Assembly: GCF_024679095.1 (NCBI RefSeq)
Contig: NC_066513.1
Location: forward strand, 8,010,304 to 8,074,303
Direction: 5' to 3'
Source of the DNA: Eriocheir sinensis
Lineage: Eukaryota > Arthropoda > Malacostraca > Decapoda > Varunidae
Length of the DNA: 64,000 bases
In this document: one piece after another, positions 1 to 11,965 of the stretch
Position numbering within the stretch: the first letter of the stretch is position 1
How the letters are laid out: each line of letters starts with the position of its first letter
Translations under genes and position numbers: made by a program
Notes under the pieces: model-generated
The model's database searches: none
Told to the model about the DNA's origin: nothing
What the model saw: the letters and a program-made list of their open reading frames with translations, nothing else

Positions 1-121
1 GCTAAATTGTACGCAATATAACAAGAACAGTAGCTCCCTAGGAATAGCTTTTTGCACCCTGTATGTAAGCGTTTTTGGCTAAAATCCTCAAGAATAGGCT
101 TAAAGCATGCGAAATATATAC

Positions 122-193
122 TACAGTACGTGGGTTGGCAGCTTAAAAAGCCCGCCCTACAGTACGTGGGTTGGCAGCTTAAAAAGCCCGCCC
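122..193. repeat. 36-bp tandem duplication
   Basis: Two directly adjacent, identical 36-bp copies (122-157 and 158-193), each holding the motif GTGGGTTGGCAGCTTAAAAA. I see no gene around it. Confidence 0.9.
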
Positions 194-353
194 ATGAACA
201 TGTTGTAAACATCCTGTGCACAAGAAATCTGAGTACCATCCCTATATAAACCTTCCTGCCCACCATAGGAGATGATTATCGATGTAGTACTTACCTCATG
301 TACGAAATATGAATGAGAAAAGTCGAATTAACGAGGTGTTGGTCCACGGTCAC

Positions 354-543
354 CGTTGCCAGATTATCATACTCATGAGCCGCGTATATATACCGGTTTC
401 TGGTCCATACTGTTGCCAAGAAGCACCAATAATTAACCAATTAAACGATAACCATATATGAAGCCAGTTATTTGGGTGATGAAAGCAGTTTTTGGGTCGA
501 AAATCGACAAACATACGGAGCAGAGTACGACGACCTGGCAACG
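354..543. mobile_element. Fold-back MITE, copy 1
   Basis: The ends are inverted copies: CGTTGCCAG at the left and CTGGCAACG at the right, with similarity running about 22 bp inward (a TACTC motif at the left, its partner GAGTA at the right). No coding capacity. A related unit of nearly the same length lies at 29992-30176, so this is a dispersed family. The superfamily is not identified because I could not confirm a target duplication. Confidence 0.6.
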
Positions 544-1017
544 TTCAGCTGATGGTTCTTGGAACATGCGCTGATGCCGCTTCCTCCATGTGAAAAGCGT
601 ATAGGTTGAGCAATTGAATATTTCGCAGTCCTTCTACTTCCACTTTATTCATGAATAAACAAAATGTAATTCTTATTCTGATAACATAATTCTCGCTCAT
701 GCGTTTCACTTTACGGAACATACTTTACGCTGTTAATAAACGTGACACCCTGCAGGACAACATCAACCTATTTCTTCACTTCTACACTAAAGTTTTGTAT
801 ACGTGTTTGTCTCTTTAAATATTTCCTCATATACGGGTCGAGATGGACTGAAATTCACGTATTATACGCCAATGAGAATATACTAACACTTCATTATGCA
901 TAAATGACGATATAATCCATAATTATGTCCCAAGGGAAAGGTCTAAGGGAGGTCTGGAGGTACCTTGGATCTGCTAAGTTTTACTTCGAGGAAGGTGTTG
1001 CCTGACGGGAATATGGG
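544..1017. other. AT-rich stretch with no recognised gene
   Basis: I see no exon, RNA gene or repeat border that I can support here. Confidence 0.5.
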
Positions 1018-2522
1018 CCTAAGATTCTGAAGAATGATGTTTTCTATGCCCTCTCTGGCGTCAACTCTCAAAAGGATTATGGACCTGATGGAGTGCCTCC
1101 TATTGTCCTTAAAATTGTGATTCCGTACTGACACCCTGCCGGGTCAAACTCTTGCGCCTCAGCCTCTCAACATCTACCTTTCCTTCCTGCTCGAAGTACG
1201 CCTTCATACAGCCTGTGCCTAAGAAGGGTGACCGTTCCAATCCCTCAAACTACCGTCCTAGAGCTTTACCTTCTTGTCTATCTAAAGCTTTTGAATCAAT
1301 CCTTAACCGGGAGATTCTTAAGAATCTATCCACTTCTGATCTATCTGATCGCCAGTATGGGTTCGACAAGGGGCGTTCTACTGGTGATATCTTTGCCTTT
1401 CTAACTGACTCTTGGTCATCCTCTCTTAGCCGTTTCGGTGAAACCTTTCCTATTGCGCTAGACATATCAAAAGCCTTTGATAGGGTCTGGCACAAATATA
1501 TGCTTTCCAAACTACCCTCCTACGGTTTATATTTTCTCTGTACTTTTATCTCCAGTTTCCTTTCTTACCGTTCTATTTCTGCTGTGGTAGACGGTCACAG
1601 TTCTCCCCCTAAACCTATTAAGAGTGGTGTCCCACATGGCTCTTTCCTATCTCCCACTCTCTTTCTGTTGTTCATTGATGAAACGAACTGTCCTATCCAT
1701 TCTTACGCCGATGACTCCACTCTGCATTACTCAACTTCTTTTAATAGAAGACCCACCTACAGAAACTTAACGATTCAAGGCTGGAGGCAACAGATCGCTT
1801 AGCCTCAGACCTTATTATTATTTCCGATTGGGGCAAAAGGAACCTGGTGTACTTCAACGCCTCAAAAACACAGTTTTCCACCTATCCACTCGACACAGTC
1901 TTCCAAACAACTATCCCCAATTTTTTGACAACACTCAGCTATCACCTTCTTCAACACTAAACATCCTCGGTATATCCTTAACTCAAAATCTCAACTGGTA
2001 ACTTCATATCTCATCTCTTACTAAATCAGCCTCCTCGAGGCTAGGCGTTCTGTACCGTCTCCGCCAGTTCTTCTCCCCCGCACAGTTGCTATCCATTTAC
2101 AGGGGCCTTGTCCGCCCTCGTACGGAGTATGCATCTCATGTGTGTGTGTGGCGGGGGGCAATCACACAGCTCTCCTTGACAGAGTGGAGTCAAAGGCTCT
2201 TCGTCTCATCAGCTCTCCTCCTCATACTGATAGTCTTCTACCTCTCAAATTCCGCCGCCATGTTGTCTCTCTTTCTATCTTCTATCGATATTTTCATACT
2301 GACTGCTCTTCTGAACTTGCTAACTGCATGCCTCCCCCCCTCCAGCGGCCTCGCCTCACACGACTTTCTAATCAAGCTCATCCTTATACTGTCCAAACCC
2401 TCTTTCGGCCACCTCCTTGGATTATTTTTAGGAGCAGCTACTAACGGGCTTTTTTTTGTATTATTGTTTCCTTTTTTTGTGCCCTTGAGCTGTCTCCATT
2501 GTTGTAAAAAAAAAAAAAAAAA
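1018..2522 (+). mobile_element. LINE family A, copy A1 (5' truncated, decayed)
   Basis: A jockey/CR1-group non-LTR retrotransposon fragment. Reverse transcriptase runs from about 1022. It contains the [15 protein letters not shown] region, the [13 protein letters not shown] motif (core 1457-1500), SGVPHGS (normally PQGS) and YADDSTLHY (about 1702-1730). After several frameshifts the 3' part encodes the usual RLGVLYRLRQFF-type C-terminal region. It ends in a poly(A) tail at 2506-2522. About nine residues are missing in the FIDE-TNCP region just before YADD compared with the copy at 54398-56288. It cannot be active. Confidence 0.85.
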
Positions 2523-2524
2523 GC

Positions 2525-4535
2525 GATTGACCTGGTTTTCAGTGACATAGATTGCGATCTTGTGAAAGAGGTGTGTATTAATAATATATGTTGTATTTTC
2601 CCTGTGCATAAATTGGTAACCTTTGAGATTTCATACCCAAAGGAAGCAGTGCAGAGAAAAAAAAAAAAATACGCTCAGACAGCGAACATTAATGTTGAAA
2701 AGAATTTTTTTTTTCGGAGTGAGAAAGTGGCGATCGTGAAACCTATTGTATAGGGTAAATTGGATCCACAGTGTTTAAGTTCCTTTAGACCAGTTTCCAA
2801 CTTGAGGTTTCTATCTAAGATACTTGAAAATGTGATCGGTGGAGCACAGTTTATTGCTTCAAGAGTGTAAAAACTTTGGAATTGTGGGTGGTGCACTTGA
2901 CTATCCATGAGCAGAACAAAACAAACTGTGTGCAAATTGGTAAATCGTCCTCTCCTAATTAACTTCTGCAAAGAGGAGTCTCACAGGAAAGTGTATTGGG
3001 TCCAGTCTTATTATGTGTGTATACTACTGGACTTTCACATTTTTTTTTTTTTTTTTTTTTACAACTAGGGAGACAGCTCAAGGGCACGATAAAAAGAAAA
3101 CAATAATAAAAAAAGCCCGCTACTCGCTACTTCCAAAAAGGAATTAAAAGAGGTGGCCGAAAGAAAGGTCAACTTCGGGAAGAGAGGTGTCCTGATACCC
3201 TCCTCTTGAAAGAGTTCAAGTCATAGGCAGGAGGACATACAGATGAAGGAAGATTGTTCCAAAGTTTACCAGCGTGGGGGATGAAAGAGTGAAGATGCTG
3301 GTTAACTCTTGCATAAGGGGTTCGGACAGTATAGGGATGAGCATGAGTCGTGTGTTGCGGGGCCGCGGGAGGGGGGAGGCATGCAGTTAGCAAGTTCAGA
3401 AGAGCAGTCAGCGTGGAAATATCGATAGAAGATAGAAAGAGAGGCAACATCGCGGCGGAATTTAAGAGGTAGAAGTCTATCAGTAGGAGGAGGAGAGCTG
3501 ATGAGACGAAGAGCCTTAGACTCCACTCTGTCCAGAAGAGCTGTATGAGTGGAGCCCCCCCCACACGTGAGATGCATACTCCATACGAGGGCGGACAAGG
3601 CCCCTGTATATGGATAGCAACTGCGCAGGGGAGAAGAACTGGCGGAGACGATACAGAGAGCATGGAGTTGATTTTAAACAGTATGCCGATGATACACAGT
3701 TCTGTCTGTCGCTGAGTGACGAGGAAAACACTGAAAATAAGCTGGGCAGAATTATGGGTGATGTTGGGAAATGGATGAATTATAAGCAATTGAAGCTGAA
3801 TGACTACAAAACTGAATGCCTGATAGTGAAGAACAAGGATCTCAGGAGGCTAGATATTTCCTCTTCGGATTAATGAATGAATGATTGCTCTCTATCTTTC
3901 AAAGAGCAGATCAACCAGGTGGTGAAAACAGTAGGCTATCATCTAAGAAATGTTTCATTTCTCAAGAAATATTTGGATGATAAGACCATGAAGATGCTTG
4001 TATATAATCATGAAACTAGTAAGCTGGATTATTGTAATTCACTTTATTATGGCCTCCCTAAATATCCGCTGAAGAAACTACAAAAAAGTCATGAACAGAG
4101 TTGCAAGGCTAATTAAGGGTGTGCCGCCACGTGAGAGAATAACACCTGCACTTATAGACTTACATCGCCATATTAAGGCACGAATACATAGTCTAAAAAA
4201 TTATGCGTCTTGATTTATCAAGCAACACGACTGGTAAACCAGGATATATGAGAAATTTACTACATGATTTTAATATGGACACCACTATGTCACTGAGATA
4301 GTGCAGAACAGTATATACTTTATGAACCCAGAGTCACCCTGGAACTGGGTTTTAAAGCATTTGAAAAGAGTGCCCCACGGCTCTATAATGGGTTACCCGA
4401 GGACGTTAAAAACGGTGGCAATCTGGCAACCTTCAAGAAATCTTATTCACTTATGCACTTATTCACTAAATCCTACGACTTTACAAACATGAAGACTGAG
4501 GACAACTTCCGGTGCTAACATTATTGTTATTATGT
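2525..4535 (+). mobile_element. LINE family B (L2/CR1-like) remnant, split by A2
   Basis: Reverse transcriptase pieces on the + strand. A region like FRPVSNLRFLSKILE lies at 2785-2835 and a QGSVLGP-type motif near 2985-3010. After the inserted A2 copy, YADDTQFCLSLSDEE (about 3680-3722) and the downstream KTECLIV region follow. The C-terminus with a SAPRLYNGLPEDV-type motif is at about 4365-4410. The 3' end near 4535 is a short ATT-rich tract, as usual for L2-like elements. Several stops and frameshifts are present. Confidence 0.75.
3041..3656 (-). mobile_element. LINE family A, copy A2, inserted in family B
   Basis: The poly(T) at 3041-3060 is the reverse-strand poly(A). It is followed by the family A 3' region and the C-terminal RT-associated coding part, cut off at about 3656. 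The flanks on both sides are one family B reverse transcriptase, with the QGS box at the left and YADD at the right. A2 is therefore a 5'-truncated insertion younger than B. Confidence 0.8.
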
Positions 4536-4536
4536 T

Positions 4537-4605
4537 GACGGCCCTGTGGAGCGCTGCGCTGGCAACGGATCGGGGCCTGAAATCTCATCGGTAAACGGTA
4601 AACGG
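4537..4605 (+). repeat. Short dispersed GC-rich repeat, copy 1
   Basis: About 70 bp with the core GCGCTGGCA and GGGGCCTGAAA, followed by CGGTAAACGG twice. A second copy lies at 28200-28270. It sits directly between the family B 3' end and LINE A3. Nature unknown; possibly the conserved tail of a larger repeat. Confidence 0.55.
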
Positions 4606-6278
4606 TAATAACTCCACTCTGGACGATTTTGGGCTTATTCCTCCTACTCATCCCCCCTCTGACTCCACTATGCCTGTTATTAAGATTCTTAGGAATTATG
4701 TTTTCTATGCCCTCTCTGGCCTCAACTTTCAGAAGGCTTATTGGTCTAATGGAGTGCCTCCTATTGTCCTTAGAAACTGTGCTTCCACGCTGACACCCTA
4801 CCTGGTCAAACTCTTTCGTCTCTGCCTTTCAACATCTACCATTTCTTCCTGCAGGAAGTACGCCTACATACAGCCTGTGCCTAAGAAGGGTGACCGCTCC
4901 AATCCCTCAAACTACCGTCCTATAATTTTACTTTCCTGTCTTTCTAAAGCTTTTGGATCAATCATTAACCGGAAGATTTATAAGCACCTATCCCCTTCTG
5001 AACTTCTCTCTGATAGCCAGTATAGGTTCCGGAAGGGGCGTTCTTCAGGTGATCTTGCCCTCTTAACTGACTCCAGATTCTCTTTTAGCCGTTTTGGTGA
5101 AACTTTCTCAGTTACGCTAGACATATGGAAAGCTTTCGATAGAGTCTGGCACAACTCTTTGCTTTTTAAAACACTCTCCTACAGATTTTATCCCTCTCTA
5201 TGTATCTTTATCTCCAGTTTTCTTTCTGATCGTTCTATCTCTGCTTTGGTAGACGGTCACTGCTCTTCCCCTAAACTTGTCAACAGTGGTCTTCTGTAGG
5301 GCTCTGTCCTATCACCTACTTTCTTCCTGTTATTCATCAATGATCTTCTTTCCAAAACGAACTGTCCTATCCACTCGTACGCCGATGACTCTACTCTGCA
5401 TTATTCAACTTCTTTCAGCAAAAGACCCTCCCAACAAGAATTACAAGCCTCCAGACTGGATGTTGCATAACTCTTAACCTCAGACATTGCTAGCATTTCC
5501 GATTGGGACATAAGGAACCTGGTGTCCTTCAATGCCTCAAAAACTCAATTTATCCACCTATGAACTCGACACAATCTTCCAAATACCTATCCTCTATTCT
5601 TCTACAACACTCAGCTATCACCTTCTTCTACACTAAACAAGCTCGGTCTATCCTTAACTCAAAATTTTAACTGGGAACTTCACATCTCTTCTCTCGCTAA
5701 ATCAGCTTCCTCGAGGTTGGGCGTTCTGTGCCCTCTCCGCCAGTTCTTTTCCCCCGTACAGTTTCTATCCATATATAGGGGCCTTGTCCGTCCTCGTATG
5801 GAATATTCATCTCACGTATGGGGGGGGGGGAGGGGGGGGGGACTCCACTAACACAGCTCTTTTCGACAGAGTAGTCTTAGGCGTTTCATCTCATCAACTC
5901 CTCTCCTCTTACTGACAGTCTCTATCTCTTAAATTCCGCCACCATATTGCATCTCTTTCTATTTTCTACGGATATTTTTACGCTGACTGCTCTTCTCATG
6001 CTAACTGCATGCCTCCACCCCTCCCGCGGCCCCGCTGCACACAACCTTTTACTCAAGGTCATCCCTATATTGTCAAAATCCCTTATGCAAGAGTTAACAA
6101 GCATCTTCACTCTTTCATTCTTCACGCTGGTAAACTCTGGAACAACCTTTCGAAACTGACCTCTCTTTTGGCCACTCCTCTTAAGTCTTTTATAGGAGCA
6201 GTGATTTGTGGGCCTTATTTTCATTATTATTTTCTATTTTGGGGGGCCCATGAGTTGTTTCCTTTATTGCAAAAAAAA
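4606..6278 (+). mobile_element. LINE family A, copy A3
   Basis: Reverse transcriptase is readable for 209 residues (4670-5299), including [26 protein letters not shown] (S to W in the conserved LDIS) and SFLSDRSISA. It breaks where the expected PQGS codon for Gln is TAG (5297-5299). Further frames carry YADDSTLHY-like sequence (about 5375-5405) and the C-terminal region. It ends with a short A tract at 6271-6278. Inactive. Confidence 0.85.
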
Positions 6279-6289
6279 GTGGTGGTAAG

Positions 6290-8180
6290 CCCAGTTCCTC
6301 TAATCAAGTCTCGTATGGTAGGCTTGATAGTTCTGGTACCAGCTTAGTCACAATCCTTTGAATCCTTTCGAGTTTCATCATGTCTATTTTCTTGTGTGGT
6401 GACCAGACAGCTGCCGCATACTCTAGCCTTGGTCTAATCAATGTTGTTATTATTCTCTTCATCAAGTCCCCATCCAAGTAGTGAAATGTCACTCTAATAT
6501 TTTGCAGCAAACTATATGTTTCTCCGAATATGTCGTTTATGTGCTTCTCAGGTGTCAGTGTATCTTGTATTATAATTCCTAAGTCTCTCCTTCCTTCACT
6601 GCATCGATGATTGTCCCTCCCATCTTATACACTCCTCCTTGTCTATTTTAACCCTTGCATATTTTCACTGTGTGACACTTCTTTTCACTAAACTCACTTT
6701 CCCATTTTTTACTCCATTTATGTATCTCATTCAAAATTTACTGCAGTTTGTTACCATCATCCTCATCTCTTATTTTTCTAAGCAGTTTGGCGTCATCTGC
6801 AAACATACTCATGTAATTCTTTACTTTTTTTTTTGGCATATCATTTATATATAACAAATATGTTATAGGCTCTAACCCTGATCCCTTTGGCACCCCACTT
6901 GTGACCCTTCTCCATTCCGATATCTCATCTTTCAACACAGTTCTCATTTTTATGTTTGTTAGGTAATTTTTCATCCAGTCTGTTAGTTTTCTCCCTAATC
7001 CTCTTGTATTTTCTAATTTCCAGAGCAGTCTCTTATGTGTAACTTTATCAGTATAAATATGCTGGTTTAGAGGCTCTTTTTGTTTTCGCTCTTATATAAA
7101 ATTGGACCATGTGCCCTTTTCCGCTGTACTTGGACTTCTCCGGTCTTGACTGAACAACTTGTGATATCATGAATTAGTTTTATTAACGGTTAATTGCACT
7201 CTTTTAGTACTTGACCTGATATTTCATCTGGACTCATTGCCTTCCTACCATCTACTGATTTTAATAGCCCCAGTATCTCCTCTCTATCCACTTTTATGTT
7301 TTCCATTCTCTTAACACTTATCTCTTTATTCCTCTTTTCAAATTCTGTTTTTTGGGTAAATACTTTTTGAAAGTTTTCGTTTAGTATTTCACAGATTTCC
7401 TTTGTATCTTCATAGACTTGGTCACCCACTTTGATCGCATTCACAGCTTCTTTTTTCCTCTTTTTTTATATTTATATGTCTGTAAAAAAAATGGATCCTT
7501 ATATTTTTGTTATATTCTTTTCATACTTTATTTCTTCTTCTCTTCTCACTTTGGTGTAGTCGTTTCTAGCTGGTCTATAGCTTTCCCTTTCTCTGGCATT
7601 CCTTCTCATTTTTAGTATCGTCATGCTTTATCTTTCTTCTTTTTTGCTTCGAGACATCTTGTATCAATTCACTCTTGTATTTCCCTCTTTTCTCTAATAC
7701 ATAGTAGGTTACCCGTTTTAACACACCTTCATTATTGGCTTTATAGGAAAAGTACGTTTAATCATAATTTTGTTGTACCTTTCTCAGCTTTTTAATTTCT
7801 GACCAATTTATACTTACAATAATCTCAATTCATTATACTTAGCTTTATTGTAATTCCTTCTTTTATCTTTATGGCTTTCTGATCCATCTCTTCACATTCT
7901 TCACAACTTCCTATTTGTAATACTTCATGGTCACTTTTTCCCAGTGGGCGTTAGTGTTGCACTTCACTTAACAAGTCTGTTCCTTTAGTGAAAATGAAGT
8001 CCAATCTTGCTAGTTCATCCTCTCCTCTAAATATTGTCTCGTCCTTTACCCACTGTGTCTTGAGATTTTCTGTGGCCAATTTTAATACTTTAGCTCCCCA
8101 TGCATTTTCTTCTCCTTCCACATCAAACTTTTCCCATTGACAGTCAAAGTCTCCCATTACAGTTAAAGTTCCCTGCTAGA
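6290..8180 (-). mobile_element. LINE family C (CR1-type), copy C1
   Basis: Read on the - strand. An AP-endonuclease C-terminal part with GDFDCQWEKF lies at about 8157-8128 and LDFIFTKG downstream of it. The linker and RT N-terminus with KAMSPDEI lie near 7240. The RT core with SGVPKGSGLEP and FADDAKLLRK is at 6915-6780, and the C-terminal LIRPRLEYAAAVWSP region ends near 6296. This is the order expected for CR1/jockey elements. Frames are broken at several points. The 3' end is missing where A3 abuts it. Confidence 0.8.
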
Positions 8181-8190
8181 ATTAAATTCT

Positions 8191-8410
8191 TCCTATATAT
8201 ATATATAAAATTTCCATATTAATATAGTATCATCACCTATATATATATATATAATGTTATATATATATTCCATATATATATATATATATATATATATTGC
8301 AGTGATCCACATATACATATATATATTTGTTCATATAATCTATATAATTATATATATATATATATATATTGCTTTGCTTCGTTCACAATTTTCCTCATAT
8401 GAACTCTTTC

Positions 8411-8502
<92 letters not shown>
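8191..8502. repeat. (AT)n microsatellite cluster
   Basis: Several AT runs, the longest about 8412-8502, lie between LINE copies C1 and C2. Reading frames here (Ile-Tyr repeats) are artefacts of the repeat. Confidence 0.95.
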
Positions 8503-8507
<5 letters not shown>

Positions 8508-9447
8508 TAGTTGTGACATACGGGAAAAGAGCTACGCTCGCGCTGTCCCGTCTCCATATCCTCTCTTATCCAACTTTTCCTTAAAATCATGAATGTTTCT
8601 TGCACAAACCACCTCCTCCTTCAGTCCTTTCCACAGTTCAATGCTTCTGTTTGGGAAGCTAAACATTTTCACATCTCACCCACACGTGGTCGCCCTCAAC
8701 TTTACATGTCCTCTGTTTCTATTTCGCTCCACACACACAGGTCCTCTCTGTCCAGATTCTCCACCCCGCTCGCCACCCTGTACACAGCTATCAGGTCTCC
8801 TCTTTCTCTTCTTCTCTCCAGGGTTGTGAGTCCCATGCTATTGAGTATCTCTTCGTAAGTCCGATGCGGAAGTTCCGGTACCATCTTAGCTGCCATTCTC
8901 TGTACTCGTTCCAGCTTTCTTATATTCTTCCTTTCGTGAGGAGACCAGACCACTGCTACATACTCCAACTTTGGCGTTATCATTGTAACTATTATTTTCT
9001 TCATCATCTTCTCGTCCAAATAAACAAATGCCGTCCTTATGTTCTTCAGCAAATTCAGTTTGTCCCGTTATCCTGTTGATGTGTTTGTCCGGTGACATGT
9101 TCTGAGACAGTCACTCCCTAATCTTTTTCTTCCATTCCTCTGCATATTATCTCACTTTCCATCTTATAATCATATTCACATCTTCTACAACTCCTACCAA
9201 ACTCTATTTTTTTACATTTCCCAAGGTTGAATTCCATCTGCCATGTACCACTCCACTCCCATATTTTGTCCAGGTCCCTCTGCAATGCCTCCCAGTCTTT
9301 CACATCATTGACTCGTCTCAATAGCTTTGCATCATCTGCAAACAAACTCACATAGCTGGTCACTCCGTCCACCATATCATTTCTATAAACAGCAAACATT
9401 ATTGGCGCCAGCACCGAACCGTGTGGGACCCCACTCCTCACTCCTCA
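8503..9447 (-). mobile_element. LINE family C, copy C2 (3' half)
   Basis: On the - strand RT is readable from RSGVPHGSVLAP (9441-9406) through FADDAKLLRR (9345-9316) and WQMEFNLGK to the C-terminal EYVAVVWSPHER and RRRERGDLIAVYRV regions (9052-8702). The 3' end is a CR1-like tail with GGGAAAAGAGCTACGCTCG, which I recall from decapod genomes. It directly abuts the (AT)n tract. Broken by frameshifts. Confidence 0.8.
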
Positions 9448-9727
9448 CTGTGTGTGTGTGTGTGTGTGTGATCAGGATAATCATTAATGGTTTCGTGCAA
9501 GTCTTCAGCTATGTGATGAAAATAAACAAAATGTAAATGCAATGACAGAGAAGGAGAAGTGTTATTTATACAAGGAATTACAGTAAAAGGATAAACCAAA
9601 ATTATAGGCGCCGGATTGGTAGCAACGTGAGTTACACACATTAGGACAGGAGTGAAAGACGCACCTCTCCCAACTGTCTAACCCCCGCGGGGCATTAACC
9701 TCCCTCCTCTCTTGTGTGTGCCCTCAG

Positions 9728-9899
9728 GTCGCACTACGTGATGGTGCAGCGGGACGAGACAGTAGTGCCGTCAAGGAAATCAGATCAGGACCTCATGAAT
9801 ACAGCGCTCACCCTCGTGGAGAGCATGGAAAATAATGCAACTAGCAAGAACAGTTCACTTGACTCTCCCAAAATGTACATTGCGGCCAAGCTGCAGCAG
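9728..9899 (+). CDS. Host receptor-like gene, internal exon a
   Basis: The acceptor ends at 9727 (pyrimidine tract then CAG) and the donor GTGAGT starts at 9900. The exon begins with the last base of a split codon and ends on a codon border. It encodes about 57 residues, starting SHYVMVQRDETVV and ending YIAAKLQQ. It has two N-glycosylation sequons (NAT, NSS), which suits an extracellular position. The YIAAKL end followed by the next exon resembles the membrane-proximal fibronectin-III-like region of receptor-type tyrosine phosphatase ectodomains. That family link is an inference from pattern only. Upstream exons are not in the window. Confidence 0.6.
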
Positions 9900-10169
9900 G
9901 TGAGTGGCAGTGTTGCTTTCGCTTAGGTGACGAGTCATGGATGTAAATATTGGAACGCGGCCAAAGTGAAGCAGGCGGATACCGATGAGTCCCTGGCCCC
10001 TTAGCGGTGTCTCAAGAGTCAGGTTAACATCTGCCTGGTATCTACCGGTTGATCCCTGCAAATTAATAATTAGTACAAGTAGTTCTACTCGGTCATTGAT
10101 GCTGCTGTGATGCGGGTGCTCTTGTGCTAGATAGATGTCTCGTAAATTAATGTTTTCTCATCAAATTCA

Positions 10170-10310
10170 CCCCATTGCAATTTCTTTTCATGATGGCAAA
10201 TATAACCAATATCTTCACTCCATCTCTTTCACGGTTAACTCTGCAACAACCTTCCCTAGTCTGTATCTCTTACTTCCTACGACTCAGTCTTCAGGTGGGG
10301 AGTATCATGA
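10170..10310 (+). mobile_element. LINE family A 3' fragment
   Basis: A short, diverged match to the family A C-terminal coding region (the HLHSF, GKLWNNL and SFKRR part). No other element border is visible. Confidence 0.5.
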
Positions 10311-10462
10311 TGAATCCTTAGCCACAACTTTTTTTCTTTCAGTATCTTCTTGTACATTCAGAATTGCTAGGATTAGCAGATACGATTTTCACATTTTCAT
10401 TATTTTGTTTGTGTTATAAGTAAAAAGTAAAATGTCATTCACAAATGTTTTCGACCTTCTTC

Positions 10463-10988
10463 TGGATGTGGTGGCTGAGTGGTTAGCGTGCCGGACCCGC
10501 GTTCCGCCGTGTTCTCAATGACATGGGTTCGAATCCAACACTACCACCTGGGATTATTCAGTCACCGCCGAGACGCCTAATATTACCCACATGCTCTCCT
10601 GAAGACCACCTATCAACCCGGACTCTAGAGGAACTGTTAAAGGGAAGTCAAGAATGAGCTCCGGGGGGCAGCATGAGCCAAGAATAGATGGCGCCACTAT
10701 AAACACTTGCCTGCGCTAAGACGGGCTCAGGCCGATCACCTGGCCCCTCAAGAAAGCCTACCGGCGCTACAGGCTGTCACCCCCTTTTCCAACCCTGGGG
10801 TCGCCGAGCGCTTTTCCTGGGGTCGCCAAGACCTCAAAATATCAAACACGGTGTAATTATGTTATAATAACACATATACAACTAAACTAGTGGGGTAGCG
10901 GTCATATTTTGAGGTGCATGATTGGGGTCGCCTGAAAAAAAGTTGGGAACCACTGGCCGCTAAAACGTAAAAACAAAACAAAAAAAAA
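10463..10988 (+). mobile_element. tRNA-headed SINE, family S1, copy 1
   Basis: The head has a pol III box A, TGGCTGAGTGG (10472-10482), and box B, GGTTCGAATCC (10526-10536). A body follows that is shared with four other copies in this window (CACCGCCGAG..., CCCACATGCT..., GATGGCGCCACTATAAACAC, CTACCGGCG...). The tail is split by a hAT-like insertion (10773-10957) and resumes as an A-rich end. Confidence 0.85.
10773..10957. mobile_element. hAT-like MITE inserted in the SINE tail
   Basis: The right end, GTTGGGAACCACTGG, matches the typical terminal motif of hAT-derived MITEs. The left end is a decayed counterpart. It interrupts the SINE between CTACCGGCG and the A-rich tail. The 8-bp flanks (GCTACAGG, GCTAAAAC) match at five of eight positions, so a decayed target duplication is possible. 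Confidence 0.55.
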
Positions 10989-11214
10989 CAGGGATGCACA
11001 CTGTATAGGATATACAGTGTAACAAGAGTTGCTGACACCCAAGCCAAAACAAAGATGATTCCAGAAAACACATGATTATGTCCGATGCATGCCAGTAATA
11101 GGTATAACTTGCTTACATATAAGCTGGTGCTTGTAAGATTAGCTTCCCATCAACACCAGGATGTCATCAGGGTATTATGTATTAGGGTAAGACAGTGCAA
11201 GGTAGCATTTATTG

Positions 11215-11965
11215 TTATATCTACTCCTACGCTGATGACTCTATCATGCATTACTCGACATCTTTTAGCAGAAGACCATTCCAACAAGAATTACAATAAA
11301 TAAAAGACCTTTGGCTGGACACTACAGAACGCTTGACCTCTGACCTTGCTATCATTTTTGAGTGAGGCATGGGGAACTTGGTGTCCTTCACTGCCTCAAG
11401 AACTCAGTTTCCCCACCTGTCAACTTGGCACAATCTCCCAAACACCTATCCCCTATTATTTGAAAACAGTTAGCAGTGCCTTTCTTCTACACTGAACTTT
11501 CTTGGTCTATCCTTCATTCACAATCTCAAATGTAAACCTCATATTTCATCTACTAAATCAGCTTACTGGAGATTAAGCGTCCTGTATCCTTTCCTCAATT
11601 TTTTTTTGGCCCTTCCGGATGCTGCCTACATACAAGGGCGTTGTCCGCCCTAGTATGGAGTATGCGTCCCATGTGATGGGAACTCCACACCCATACAGAT
11701 CTTTTAAAACAGAGTAGAGTCAAAAGCTCAATGTCCCATCAACTTTCCTCCTTTTACCGACAGGCTTCTGCCTCTTAAACTCTGTCGCAGTGTTGCCTCT
11801 CTTTCTGTCTATCGATATTTTCGTGCTGACTGATCTTCTGAGCTTGCTAAATGCTTGCCTCATCCCCTCACGCGGCAACACTGCTTATGAATTGTTATTC
11901 CTCTGCTCATGCCTATGCTTTCCAGGTCCCTTATGCAAAGGTTAATTAGCATCTTCATTCTTTCA
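11215..11965 (+). mobile_element. LINE family A, old fragment (A8)
   Basis: A strongly diverged copy from the YADDSIMHYS region (about 11227) to the C-terminal coding region, ending near a G-run at 11966. No long frame is left. Confidence 0.7.

Noticed and set aside
8254..8592. Long Ile-Tyr repeat frames over (AT)n tracts, here and near 39000
   Set aside because: They are produced by the dinucleotide repeat on both strands and have no gene context.
10466..10540. Functional tRNA genes at SINE heads (also at 15450, 32165 and 35815)
   Set aside because: Box A and B are present but no full cloverleaf can be drawn, and each is fused to a repeated SINE body.
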